Both the position numbers and the translations under genes were made by a program. Shown here piece by piece: positions 1 to 7,234 of a stretch of DNA of 19,095 nt. Numbering within the stretch: position 1 is the first letter of the stretch; every line of letters starts with the position of its first letter. A model generated the notes under the pieces. It was given only the letters and a program-made list of their open reading frames with translations. It did no database searches and had not been told where the DNA came from. Source of the DNA: Brachybacterium sp. (GTDB lineage: Bacteria > Actinomycetota > Actinomycetes > Actinomycetales > Dermabacteraceae); the NCBI GenBank assembly GCA_027322375.1, contig DAHVRS010000407.1, forward strand, positions 1 to 19,095, in the 5' to 3' direction.

Positions 1-434
1 GGCACGTCGAGGACGCCTACCGCCTGCTGCTGGAGGAGGGCTGCCCCTCCTGGCTCTACCCCGTCTCGATGGGCGCGACCACGATCTGGGAGCGCTGGGA
101 CTCGATGCTGCCGGACGGCTCGATCAATCCCGGTGAGATGACGAGCTTCAACCACTACGCCCTCGGCGCGGTCGCGGACTGGGTCTACCAGGTGGTGCTC
201 GGCATCCGCGCTGCGGAGCCCGGCTACCGCCGGATCCGCATCCAGCCCACCCCAGGCCCCGGCATCGACTGGGCGAAGGGTGCCTTCGACTCGGCCGCGG
301 GCCGGATCGAGGTCTCCTGGTCCACCGCCGACGGCTTCTCTCTCGAGATCACCGTCCCGGAGGGCGTGGAGACCGAGGTGGTCCTGCCCAGCGGGGAGAC
401 GCAGGTCGTCACGGGCGGGCACCACACCTTCTGA
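1..434 (+). CDS. alpha-L-rhamnosidase, GH78 family, C-terminal part (5' end outside window)
   Basis: The reading frame is open from the first bases of the window (codons in phase with position 3) to TGA at 432-434, so the gene starts upstream. About 143 residues are visible. They carry the end of the (alpha/alpha)6 catalytic barrel, with the family-typical stretch TTIWERWDS followed by LPDGSINPGEMTSFNHYALG, and then the small C-terminal beta-sandwich ending GGHHTF. GH78 enzymes hydrolyse terminal alpha-L-rhamnose from glycosides. The catalytic acid region and any signal peptide lie outside the window, so location in the cell cannot be told. An internal ATG at 69 is not the start, because conserved sequence continues upstream of it. 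The gene points towards the binding-protein gene at 701 but is separated from it by a terminator. The family call is secure; the exact substrate is not visible. Confidence 0.9.
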   Translation, partial: HVEDAYRLLLEEGCPSWLYPVSMGATTIWERWDSMLPDGSINPGEMTSFNHYALGAVADWVYQVVLGIRAAEPGYRRIRIQPTPGPGIDWAKGAFDSAAGRIEVSWSTADGFSLEITVPEGVETEVVLPSGETQVVTGGHHTF

Positions 435-447
435 TCAGCACGTCGTG

Positions 448-482
448 AGGCACGCCGCGCGCGAAAGCGCTCCGGCGTGCCT
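448..482 (+). terminator. hairpin terminator after the rhamnosidase
   Basis: A perfect 9-base stem GGCACGCCG (449-457) pairs with CGGCGTGCC (473-481), extended by A448-T482. Inside it a second stem GCGC (459-462)/GCGC (467-470) closes on a GAAA loop, a very stable tetraloop. It lies 14 bases after the stop codon. Only a weak T-containing tail (TTGCTGT) follows, as is common in high-GC actinobacteria. The loop region also contains GAAAGCGCT, identical to the core of the operator at 542-553. Confidence 0.75.
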
Positions 483-541
483 TGCTGTGCGCACACCCTC
501 ACGGGCGCCCGGGCCCTTCGGTGCATGTCAGGACAAGAGAC

Positions 542-580
542 GGAAAGCGCTTGACCTCAGGCTGTCATGCGACGCACACT
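542..580 (+). promoter_or_regulatory. LacI-type operator overlapping the promoter of the orphan sugar-binding protein
   Basis: GGAAAGCGCTTG (542-553) contains the perfect palindrome AAGCGCTT with a central CG step, the usual form of LacI-family operators. It overlaps a good -35 candidate TTGACC (551-556); a weak -10 candidate, CACACT (575-580), follows after 18 bases. The same 12 bases stand in the promoter of the paralogous binding-protein gene near 18721. The operator is well supported by this repetition; the -10 is uncertain. Confidence 0.6.
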
Positions 581-585
581 ACTGG

Positions 586-610
586 TCCACGGGGATCGTT
601 CCCACGTGGA
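586..610 (+). promoter_or_regulatory. inverted repeat in the leader of the binding-protein gene
   Basis: TCCACG+GGGA (586-595) pairs with TCCC (600-603) and CGTGGA (605-610) around a TCGT loop, with one bulged A at 604, giving a 10-base-pair stem. It sits just downstream of the predicted promoter and about 90 bases before the start codon. It could be a second protein-binding site or a 5' mRNA stem-loop. The function is not known. Confidence 0.35.
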
Positions 611-700
611 GGCCGTGGGCGTCGTCGCCCGCGGCGCGCAGTACCGGGACCCGGCACCGCCGGCGCCCCTTCCCCGCTGCCAGCTCCCAGGAGACTCGCC

Positions 701-2014
701 ATGCTCAGCCGTCGTCACGCCCTCGCCCTGCTCGCCGTCGCGGGCACCGTCCCGGCCCTCGCCGCCTGCGGGCCCAACGCCGCCGGGCCCTCCGGCGAGG
801 ACGGCTCCGCCGCCCTGCGCGTGTACTGGTGGGGCGCGGAGCTGCGTGCCGGCCTCACCCAGGAGGTTCTGGACCTGTACACAGCCGACCACCCCGATCT
901 GGAGATCAAGCCCGAGTACTCGGAGTGGTCGAGCTACTGGGACAAGCTCGCCACGCAGACCGCGGGCGGCGCCGCCCCGGACATCATTCAGATGGACGAG
1001 GCCTATATCGACTCCTACGGCTCCCAAGGATCGCTGCTGGATCTCGAGAGCGCCTCGGACGTGCTGGACCTGTCCACCATGGATGAGGCGATCCTCGAGA
1101 CGGGGCGCCTGGCCGATGGCACTCTCGTGGGCGCCCCGAACGGCTTCAACCTCTACGCGACCGGCATGAACCCCGCCGTGCTCGAGGCGGCCGGGATTGA
1201 TCTGCCGGATGACACCACCTGGACCTGGGATGACTTCCTGGCGCTGTGCCAGGAGATCTCCGAATGGGGCAAGAGCTCCGGCGAGGCCGTCTTCGGGACC
1301 AGCGGCTTCGGTCGCGGCTCCGGCGATCTCGCCGCCTGGGGCCGTCAGAGCGGGAACCAGCAGCTCTTCCCCCGCGAGGACGAGGAGATGGTCACCAAGG
1401 ACACGATCGTCTCGCTGCTCGAGTTCAGCCTGAAGCTCGGCGACACGGGCGCCGCCCCGGAGGCCGCCGCACAGATCGAGAACGCCTCGGCGAGCCTCGA
1501 GCAGGGCATGTTCGCGACCCGCAAGTGCGCCTTCCAGCAGGTCCCGAGCTCACAGATCCTCACCTTCCAGGACACCACCGGGGATCCGCTGAAGCTGCTG
1601 CGCATGCCGGCGCGGGAGAGCGGGAACGCGGCGATGGTGAACAAGGCGTCGATGTACTGGTCGATCGGTGCGCGCACCGCAGATCCGTCGGCCGCCGCAG
1701 CGCTGACCGGCTTCATGCTCACCGACTCCAAGGCCGCGGAGATCCTCAAGATCGAGCGCGGCATCCCGGCCTTCCCCGAGGTGCAGGAGGCGGTGCGACC
1801 GCTGCTCAGCGAGAACGAGCTGGTCTCGCTCGACTTCGCGCAGGAGATGCAGAAGGAGGTCGTCAAGCCCCCGGTGGTCACCCCCGCGAGCGGCGTCGGC
1901 TTCGGCACCGAGTACACGCGCGTCGCCGAGGCGGTCCTGTTCGGGCAGAGCACCCCGTCCGAGGGCGCCGACGAGATCCTCGAGATCCTCACCGGCATGC
2001 AGCCGGAGGTCTGA
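701..2014 (+). CDS. sugar ABC transporter substrate-binding lipoprotein (family 1, MalE-like), orphan
   Basis: This 437-residue extracellular solute-binding protein should capture a sugar outside the membrane and hand it to a MalFG-type permease pair. The start at 701 is chosen because AGGAG (689-693) lies 7 bases upstream and a lipoprotein signal begins there: twin arginines SRRHA (residues 3-7), a hydrophobic stretch, then the lipobox LAAC with the lipidated Cys at 23. The frame is open upstream to an ATG at 482, but that would bury the signal peptide. Family landmarks are WWG near 43, SYWDKLATQ near 78, DIIQMDE near 94 and PDDTTWTWDD in the middle. No permease or ATPase gene follows on this strand; the next gene is convergent. 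It is a clear paralogue of the binding protein at 17182-18495, of identical length, and shares its operator. It may use the same permeases or ones encoded elsewhere. The substrate is unknown. Confidence 0.9.
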   Translation: MLSRRHALALLAVAGTVPALAACGPNAAGPSGEDGSAALRVYWWGAELRAGLTQEVLDLYTADHPDLEIKPEYSEWSSYWDKLATQTAGGAAPDIIQMDEAYIDSYGSQGSLLDLESASDVLDLSTMDEAILETGRLADGTLVGAPNGFNLYATGMNPAVLEAAGIDLPDDTTWTWDDFLALCQEISEWGKSSGEAVFGTSGFGRGSGDLAAWGRQSGNQQLFPREDEEMVTKDTIVSLLEFSLKLGDTGAAPEAAAQIENASASLEQGMFATRKCAFQQVPSSQILTFQDTTGDPLKLLRMPARESGNAAMVNKASMYWSIGARTADPSAAAALTGFMLTDSKAAEILKIERGIPAFPEVQEAVRPLLSENELVSLDFAQEMQKEVVKPPVVTPASGVGFGTEYTRVAEAVLFGQSTPSEGADEILEILTGMQPEV

Positions 2015-2055
2015 CCCCGCCTCTTCTCGCCACCCCGGCGTCGGCGCACGAACGC

Positions 2056-2091
2056 GGCGGGGCGCGGAGCCCGTCGGCCCCGCGCCCCGCC
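2056..2091. terminator. convergent hairpin terminator
   Basis: GGCGGGGCGCGG (2056-2067) pairs perfectly with CCGCGCCCCGCC (2080-2091) around a 12-base loop. It is an all-GC 12-base-pair stem between two convergent genes whose stop codons end at 2014 and 2116, so it can serve both strands. There is no T-tract on either side. The decamer CCCGTCGGCC occurs in the loop (2070-2079) and again just after the stem (2090-2099). Confidence 0.7.
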
Positions 2092-2115
2092 CGTCGGCCG
2101 GTGCGTCCTGCCCGG

Positions 2116-3933
2116 TCAGCTCTCGACCGGCGTGATCTCCCCGCGGAACATCTTGAGGATGACGAAGTTGTCCGCGTAGGGCGCGTTCTCGAGGATCGGG
2201 TCGCCCTCCGTCGGGAAGCCCTGCACGCGCACCCCTTCGAGGGCCGGGTTGTTCCCGTACCGCTCGAACAGCGGGATGATCGGCAGCAGCTCGTTGAACG
2301 CGAGCGCGACGGTGGAGATGTTCTTCTTCTGCTCCTCCACGTCCAGGCCCTCGCCGGAGATCGCCACGAGCTCCTGCAGGTCCACTGTCCCCTCGGAGGT
2401 CTTCACATCCTGGAGCGGGAAGCCGTAGCCCTTGCCGCCCTGGTTCTTCGCGATCGGGATGTTGTGCACGAACAGGTCCGTGACGAAGGAGAAGTGCGGG
2501 TGGGGGTGGGCGGAGGAGCCCCACGCCTGGATCGCCATCTCGAAGTCGCCCTTGTCGATGTCGATCGGGGCCTGCTTGTCGTCGAGTCCGCGGGCCGTGA
2601 CGGAGATGCCGAAGGCGGTGAGCTGCTCGGCGACGCTCTTGCCCGCCGCGGACCAGTCCGCGAAGGTCTGCGGGAACTGGATCTCGTACTTCGCCGCCTT
2701 CCCCTCGGGCGTGGTCCAGGCATCACCGGACTTCGTCCAGCCCGCCTCCTCGAGCAGCGAGGTCGCCTTCGCCTCGTCCATCGCGTACTTCTCGATCTTG
2801 CCCTTGACCTCGTCGGTCAGCCATTCGTCGACGAAGTTGTCGGAGAAGCCCACCATGTTCTCGACCGCCACCCCGGACTCGGCCAGGGAGATCTGGCCGA
2901 TCGTCGCCCGGTCCAGGAGGTAGGCGAAGGCCTGGCGCACGCGAGCGTCCGCGAACTCCGTGAAGCGGTCCTGGTTGAGGTAGAGGGCGGGGCCGGAGTA
3001 CACCGGCGGGCGCAGGATCGTGTATCCGGCGGATTCGAAGGGCTTCTCCGAGGCGGGGGCGAAACCGTGGGTCGCGTAGTCGACGTCCCCGGACTGCACC
3101 AGTGAGGTGACCTCCGTGGTCTCGCCCGCGTAGATGACGATGCTGTCGAAGGTGACCTTGTCCGCGCCGTAGCCGTCGGCGTTGCGGACCAGGGTGAGCT
3201 GGGTGTTGGTGATCGTCTCGTAGTCGAAGTTGTAGGGCCCGGAGACGATGACGTTGTCCGGCTTGAAGTCCTGGAACTCGGTGCCGAGCGCCTCCCCGTC
3301 CCCTTCGTCCATGGTCCCGCCGGCATCGACGATGGCCTTGGCCCGTTCGGCCCACTCGCCGTACTGGGCGGAGGAGACGATGTTGCTCTTGAGGACATAG
3401 CGCTCGAGCACCGCGGGCGGGTCCTCGAAGTTCACCACGACCGTCGTCTCATCCGGTGCGTCCAGTCCGGTGATGAAATCCCAGGAGGGCGCGCGCTGGA
3501 TGAACTGCAGGTAGAAGGTGGTGAGGTAGTCCTGCGAGGTGAGCTTCGAGCCGTCGGACCACACGAGGTCCGGCTTGATCTTCACGGTGAGGGTGCCGGC
3601 CTCGGCATCGAGCTCATGGGACTCGGCGATGAGGTACTCCCACGTCTTGTCCGCCCACAGCCACAGGGCCGATGGCGGGGTGAGCAGGTCGCGGTAGGGG
3701 CTGTCGCCGAGCAGCACGGTGGGGACGCCCGCATAGGGCTGGGCGGCGAAGTTGTAGTGCCCCTCGGGCGGGGGCAGGTACGGCCAGGCGCCATGGAAGG
3801 TGCCGCCGCCCCCTCCGCCGCCGTCGCCGCTGCCGTCCGGTTCGGCCGGCGCGCAGGCGGCGAGTGCGGCACCGGTCGCACCGGTCAGTCCCACGGCCTT
3901 GAGCAGGCCTCGTCGGCTCCAGGTGGTGTTCAT
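2116..3933 (-). CDS. ABC transporter substrate-binding lipoprotein, family 5 (Opp/Dpp type)
   Basis: This 605-residue protein is the binding component of the Opp/Dpp-type importer encoded just upstream. Family-5 proteins bind peptides, and in several bacteria oligosaccharides; the neighbouring glycosidases favour an oligosaccharide here (inference). The N-terminus has a twin-arginine motif SRRGLLK (6-12), a hydrophobic core and the lipobox LAAC with Cys 27, followed by a Gly-rich linker with seven consecutive glycines (about residues 38-44). The mature domain has family features such as KIKPDLVWSDGSKLTSQD and VRQAFAYLLDRATI. The start ATG overlaps the previous stop as ATGA (3930-3933) and has GAGGAG a few bases upstream. 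It is the last gene of its operon, whereas binding-protein genes of this family often come first. It ends facing the convergent terminator. Confidence 0.92.
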   Translation of the reverse strand: MNTTWSRRGLLKAVGLTGATGAALAACAPAEPDGSGDGGGGGGGTFHGAWPYLPPPEGHYNFAAQPYAGVPTVLLGDSPYRDLLTPPSALWLWADKTWEYLIAESHELDAEAGTLTVKIKPDLVWSDGSKLTSQDYLTTFYLQFIQRAPSWDFITGLDAPDETTVVVNFEDPPAVLERYVLKSNIVSSAQYGEWAERAKAIVDAGGTMDEGDGEALGTEFQDFKPDNVIVSGPYNFDYETITNTQLTLVRNADGYGADKVTFDSIVIYAGETTEVTSLVQSGDVDYATHGFAPASEKPFESAGYTILRPPVYSGPALYLNQDRFTEFADARVRQAFAYLLDRATIGQISLAESGVAVENMVGFSDNFVDEWLTDEVKGKIEKYAMDEAKATSLLEEAGWTKSGDAWTTPEGKAAKYEIQFPQTFADWSAAGKSVAEQLTAFGISVTARGLDDKQAPIDIDKGDFEMAIQAWGSSAHPHPHFSFVTDLFVHNIPIAKNQGGKGYGFPLQDVKTSEGTVDLQELVAISGEGLDVEEQKKNISTVALAFNELLPIIPLFERYGNNPALEGVRVQGFPTEGDPILENAPYADNFVILKMFRGEITPVES

Positions 3934-4178
3934 CGTGTCTCCTCAGGGGTGTTGACGTCGTCGTCGGTGAGGTCGGTCATCGCGTCGAGGCGCTGTCGTC
4001 GGGCGGTGAGCAGTCGCGCGGCGACGGCGCCGGCGACGGTGGCGAGGCCCAGCAGCAGGGCGAGAAGGCAGACCAGGCGGGAGGCGCTGCCGGCCTCGGT
4101 GAAGGGGAGCATGAGCGCGGAGCCCACCCCCACGAAGCAGCCCAGCGACAGCAGCGCCCGAGACGCGGTCTCGATCAT
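3930..4178 (-). CDS. small two-helix membrane protein inside the Opp-type operon (unrecognised)
   Basis: I do not recognise this 82-residue protein. It has two hydrophobic segments, about 7-27 (with a Cys at 14) and 32-56, joined by a short loop, then a charged tail (ARRQRLDAMTDLTDDDV) likely in the cytoplasm. Both ends overlap neighbours by 4 bases: its ATG shares ATGA with the stop of the ATPase gene (4175-4178), and its stop shares ATGA with the start of the binding protein (3930-3933). A weak GAGG lies about 8 bases before its start. The two-sided coupling strongly suggests it is translated and co-expressed with the importer. Opp/Dpp operons do not normally contain such a gene. It may be an accessory or regulatory subunit of the permease, or may only relay translation to the next gene. 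Confidence 0.75.
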   Translation of the reverse strand: MIETASRALLSLGCFVGVGSALMLPFTEAGSASRLVCLLALLLGLATVAGAVAARLLTARRQRLDAMTDLTDDDVNTPEETR

Positions 4179-5197
4179 GCGGATGCCTCGCTGCTCGCAG
4201 GGTCGGTGACGACCATGCAGGCCACGTCCTGTTCAGCGCCGGGGGCGGGCTTCAACTGCGGGGAGCTGGTGCGGCAGCGGTCCTGCGCGAGCGGGCAGCG
4301 GGGGTGGAAGGCGCAGCCGGACGGCAGGGCGGCGAGGCTCGGGATCTCGGCGCTGAGCAGGCCACCGCCGGGCTTCTTCAGCGCGGCGAGCTCGGGGTCC
4401 GGTTCCGGGACCGCGTCGAGGAGGGCGCGGGTGTAGGGGTGCTGGGGGTTCGCGATGATCTGCGGGGTGGGGCCCACCTCCACGATCTTCCCCAGGTACA
4501 TCACCGCTGTCCGGCCCTCCCAGGCGAAGTACTTCGCCAGTGCCAGGTCGTGGGTGATGTAGATGAAGCCGACGCCCTCCTCCTTCCGCAGCCGCGTGAA
4601 CATGTTCAGCAGGCTCACGCGGATGGAGACGTCGAGCATCGAGGTGGATTCGTCCGCGATCAGCAGCTTCGGGTTCAGGGTGAGACCGCGCGCCACGGAG
4701 ACGCGCTGGCGCTGCCCGCCGGAGAGCTGGTGGGGGAACTTCGACCGGTAGCTCTCCGCCGGGGTGAGGTCCACGGTGGTCAGCAGCTCGTCCACCCGCT
4801 GTTCGACCTCGGCGGCGCTGTGGGCGAGGCCGTGCTTGCGCAGCGGGATCGACAGGGTGCTGCGCACGGAGCGGATCGGGTTCAGGGAGGCGTAGGGGTC
4901 CTGGTGGATGTACTGCACGGCGCGGCGGTACTCGTGCCGTTCGGCCCGGGTCATCGACTGCAGGTCCTTGCCGCGGAAGCGGACCGCGCCCCCGGTGGGT
5001 GCGGCGAGACCTGCGGCGAGGCGGGCGGTGGTGGTCTTGCCGGAGCCGGACTCCCCCACCAGGCACAGCACCTCGCCCTCGTCCACGCTGAGGGACACGC
5101 CGGAGACGGCGGGCAGGTCCTGGCCCTTGGCGTGGAAGACCTGGGAGACGGTGTCGAGCTCGATGAGCGGGGCGGTGCTCCCCGTGGTCTCAGGCAC
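4175..5197 (-). CDS. Opp/Dpp-type ABC transporter ATP-binding protein (second ATPase, DppF/OppF-like)
   Basis: This 340-residue cytoplasmic ATPase powers the importer and probably works as a heterodimer with the ATPase encoded at 5190-6317. Visible motifs are Walker A GESGSGKTT (48-56), the Q-loop Gln 99 in IHQDPYASLNP, signature LSGGQRQR (158-165), Walker B LLIADE (178-183), D-loop SMLD and the H-loop in ITHDLA. The C-terminal oligopeptide-transporter extension has the Cys-rich motif GCAFHPRCPLAQDRC, which in this family can hold an iron-sulphur cluster. Walker B is followed by STS where the family nearly always has PTS. The start is GTG at 5197, preceded by GGAAGG, and overlaps the previous stop by 8 bases. 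The stop overlaps the next gene's start as ATGA. Confidence 0.93.
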   Translation of the reverse strand: MPETTGSTAPLIELDTVSQVFHAKGQDLPAVSGVSLSVDEGEVLCLVGESGSGKTTTARLAAGLAAPTGGAVRFRGKDLQSMTRAERHEYRRAVQYIHQDPYASLNPIRSVRSTLSIPLRKHGLAHSAAEVEQRVDELLTTVDLTPAESYRSKFPHQLSGGQRQRVSVARGLTLNPKLLIADESTSMLDVSIRVSLLNMFTRLRKEEGVGFIYITHDLALAKYFAWEGRTAVMYLGKIVEVGPTPQIIANPQHPYTRALLDAVPEPDPELAALKKPGGGLLSAEIPSLAALPSGCAFHPRCPLAQDRCRTSSPQLKPAPGAEQDVACMVVTDPASSEASA

Positions 5198-6317
5198 GCG
5201 CGATCACCTTCCGTTCGTGGTGGACCTGGTCGTGGTGGATGCAGGCGGCGGCGTGGGTCATGTCCCTCGGCCGCTCGGTGAGCGGGATCAGCGGCGGCTC
5301 CGCGGTACGGCACTCGTCGGTCGCGAGCTCGCAGCGGGGAGCGAAGGCGCAGCCGGGCGGGAGGGTCGCGAGCGAGGGCGGGGCGCCGGGGATGGAGGCG
5401 AGCTCGGCCAGGTCACCGCGCACGGGCGGGACGGCGTTGATGAGCTTCGAGGTGTAGGGGTGGCGCGGGGAGGAGAAGATGTCCGCGGTGGACCCGGTCT
5501 CCACCACGGTCCCGGCGTACATCGTGACGACCCGGTCGGCGAGCTCGGCGGCAAGCGCGAGGTCGTGGCTGATGAAGATCATCGCGAAGCCGAACTCCTC
5601 GCGCAGCTCGGCGAGCAGGTCGATGACAGTGCGCTGGGTGAGGATGTCCAGCGCGGTCGTCGGTTCATCGAGCACCAGCAGGCGGGGCCGCATGAGCAGC
5701 CCGGTGGCGATGAGGGCGCGCTGCTTCATACCGCCGGAGAGCTCATGCGGGTAGGAGCCCAGCACGCGCCGAGGTTCGAGCCGCACCGAGCGCAGCACCT
5801 CCGCGGAGCGCTCGAGGATCTCCTTCCTCCTGATCCGGCCGGGGGCGTGGTCGCGGAGCGTGTCCGCCATCTGCGCGCCGACGGTGAGGACGGGGTTGAA
5901 GGCGTTCTGCGCACCCTGGAACACCATCGCCGCCTCGGACCAGCGCCAGCGCCGCAGCTGGGAGGCCGTCATGTCGGTGACCTCGCGGGCGCGGCCGTCG
6001 TCCCCGGTGAAGGTGATCGAGCCGCCGGTGATCTCGCCGAGGGCGGGCAGCAGGCGCAGGAGGGCAAGGCCGAGCGTGGTCTTGCCGCAGCCGGATTCGC
6101 CCACCAGCGCGAGGGAACTGTGCGGGTGCAGGTCGAAGCTCACCCCTCGCAGGGCGCGGACGCGGCTGTCCTTGCCGGTGCGATAGGCGACCTCGAGGTC
6201 CTTCACGGACAGCACCGGAGTGCTGGTGCCGTCGGCCGCGCGGGAACCCGCGGCGCTGGACGTGCCGTCGGCCCCAGTGCCGTCGGCCGGGGTGGAAGAA
6301 GGGGAAGTCGTGGGCAT
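5190..6317 (-). CDS. Opp/Dpp-type ABC transporter ATP-binding protein (first ATPase, DppD/OppD-like)
   Basis: This 375-residue ATPase is the partner of the one encoded at 4175-5197. Motifs are Walker A GESGCGKTT (73-81), Q-loop Gln 134, signature LSGGMKQR (193-200), Walker B LLVLDE (213-218), H-loop ISHDLA and the C-terminal Cys motif GCAFAPRCELATDEC. The start ATG at 6317 shares a base with the preceding stop (TGATG), typical of translational coupling. The frame stays open far upstream, but that part is an out-of-frame reading of the permease gene. An odd N-terminal extension of about 34 residues contains ADGT three times, encoded by three copies of the 12-mer GTGCCGTCGGCC (plus-strand 6226, 6262, 6277). 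The ATPase domain begins only near residue 35. Confidence 0.93.
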   Translation of the reverse strand: MPTTSPSSTPADGTGADGTSSAAGSRAADGTSTPVLSVKDLEVAYRTGKDSRVRALRGVSFDLHPHSSLALVGESGCGKTTLGLALLRLLPALGEITGGSITFTGDDGRAREVTDMTASQLRRWRWSEAAMVFQGAQNAFNPVLTVGAQMADTLRDHAPGRIRRKEILERSAEVLRSVRLEPRRVLGSYPHELSGGMKQRALIATGLLMRPRLLVLDEPTTALDILTQRTVIDLLAELREEFGFAMIFISHDLALAAELADRVVTMYAGTVVETGSTADIFSSPRHPYTSKLINAVPPVRGDLAELASIPGAPPSLATLPPGCAFAPRCELATDECRTAEPPLIPLTERPRDMTHAAACIHHDQVHHERKVIARA

Positions 6318-7234
6318 CAGCGGTCCCTCAGTCGCGGGTTGAGGATCTCGTCGAGAGTGCGGGTCAGGAGGATCAGACCCAGCTGGAGCAGGACGATCAT
6401 CGTCACCGGCGCGATGATGTACGGCATCGCGTCGGGGTTGAACATCGCGCCCTTGGTCCACGCGTCGTTGATCATGATTCCCCAGTTGATCCCGCGCTGC
6501 GGGGCAAGGCCCAGCAGGTACAGGCCCACCATCGCGTAGATCGCGTTGGTGACGGCGATGATGAAGTTGATGAGGATGTAGCTGGCCATGTTCGGGACGA
6601 TCTCGCCGAACACGATCCGGGCCCAGCCCACATCCAGCAGCTGCGCCGCCTCCACGAACTCGCGCTCCTTCAGCGAGAGCACCTGCGCGCGGATCGAGCG
6701 CATGAGCACGGGCCAGCTGAGCGCGCCCACGATCACGGCGAGCAGGGTGGGCGAGTCGAGCTTGTAGAACGCGCCCACCACGGCGAGCAGCACGATCTGC
6801 GGGACGGTCATGACGATGTCGGTCAGCTGCAGCATGATCGCGTCGAAGCGGCCGCCGAAGTAGCCGGCGAGCGCGCCGATCGCGACCGCGATGACGGTGG
6901 TGATGGTCGCGGCGAGGAAGCCGACCATGAGCACGGTGCGCCCTCCGATGATCAGCAGGTGCAGGGTGTCCTTGCCCGCGCCCTCCAGGCCCAGCCAGTG
7001 ATCGGAGCTCGGCGCCTCCCAGGCGCGCATCGGGTCGCCGGGCACGGAGGTGCCCACGATCATCGGGCCCACCACGCTCAGCAGCACGATCGCGAGTACG
7101 AGGCAGAGGCCGATGAAGCCCGAGGTGCTGCGGGTCAGCTCGCTGAACAGGCGGCGCAGCGGGCTGACCCCGGCGGACTTCGCCGGCGTGGGGACGGCCT
7201 GCTGGTCGGGGACGGGGCTGGAGGTCGCGGTCAT
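6317..7234 (-). CDS. Opp/Dpp-type ABC transporter permease (DppC/OppC-like)
   Basis: This 305-residue inner-membrane permease forms the translocation channel with the permease encoded at 7231-8343. Predicted membrane segments lie at about 40-60, 100-124, 136-156, 165-176, 216-242 and 272-291. The cytoplasmic EAA-type loop that docks to the ATPase is at about 191-215, with REFVEAAQLLDVGWARI. The N-terminal segment with SGFIGLCLVL is typical of the DppC side. Its ATG overlaps the preceding stop as ATGA (7231-7234), and its stop shares one base with the next start. Confidence 0.93.
   Translation of the reverse strand: MTATSSPVPDQQAVPTPAKSAGVSPLRRLFSELTRSTSGFIGLCLVLAIVLLSVVGPMIVGTSVPGDPMRAWEAPSSDHWLGLEGAGKDTLHLLIIGGRTVLMVGFLAATITTVIAVAIGALAGYFGGRFDAIMLQLTDIVMTVPQIVLLAVVGAFYKLDSPTLLAVIVGALSWPVLMRSIRAQVLSLKEREFVEAAQLLDVGWARIVFGEIVPNMASYILINFIIAVTNAIYAMVGLYLLGLAPQRGINWGIMINDAWTKGAMFNPDAMPYIIAPVTMIVLLQLGLILLTRTLDEILNPRLRDR

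Noticed and set aside
482..700. Upstream in-frame ATG at 482 as start of the first sugar-binding protein
   Set aside because: It would put about 73 residues, including the operator and promoter region, before a textbook lipoprotein signal. AGGAG and the signal peptide fix the start at 701.
1246..3105. Plus-strand frame running from the first binding-protein gene into the convergent operon
   Set aside because: It overlaps two well-supported genes and the terminator, with Arg-rich low-complexity sequence.
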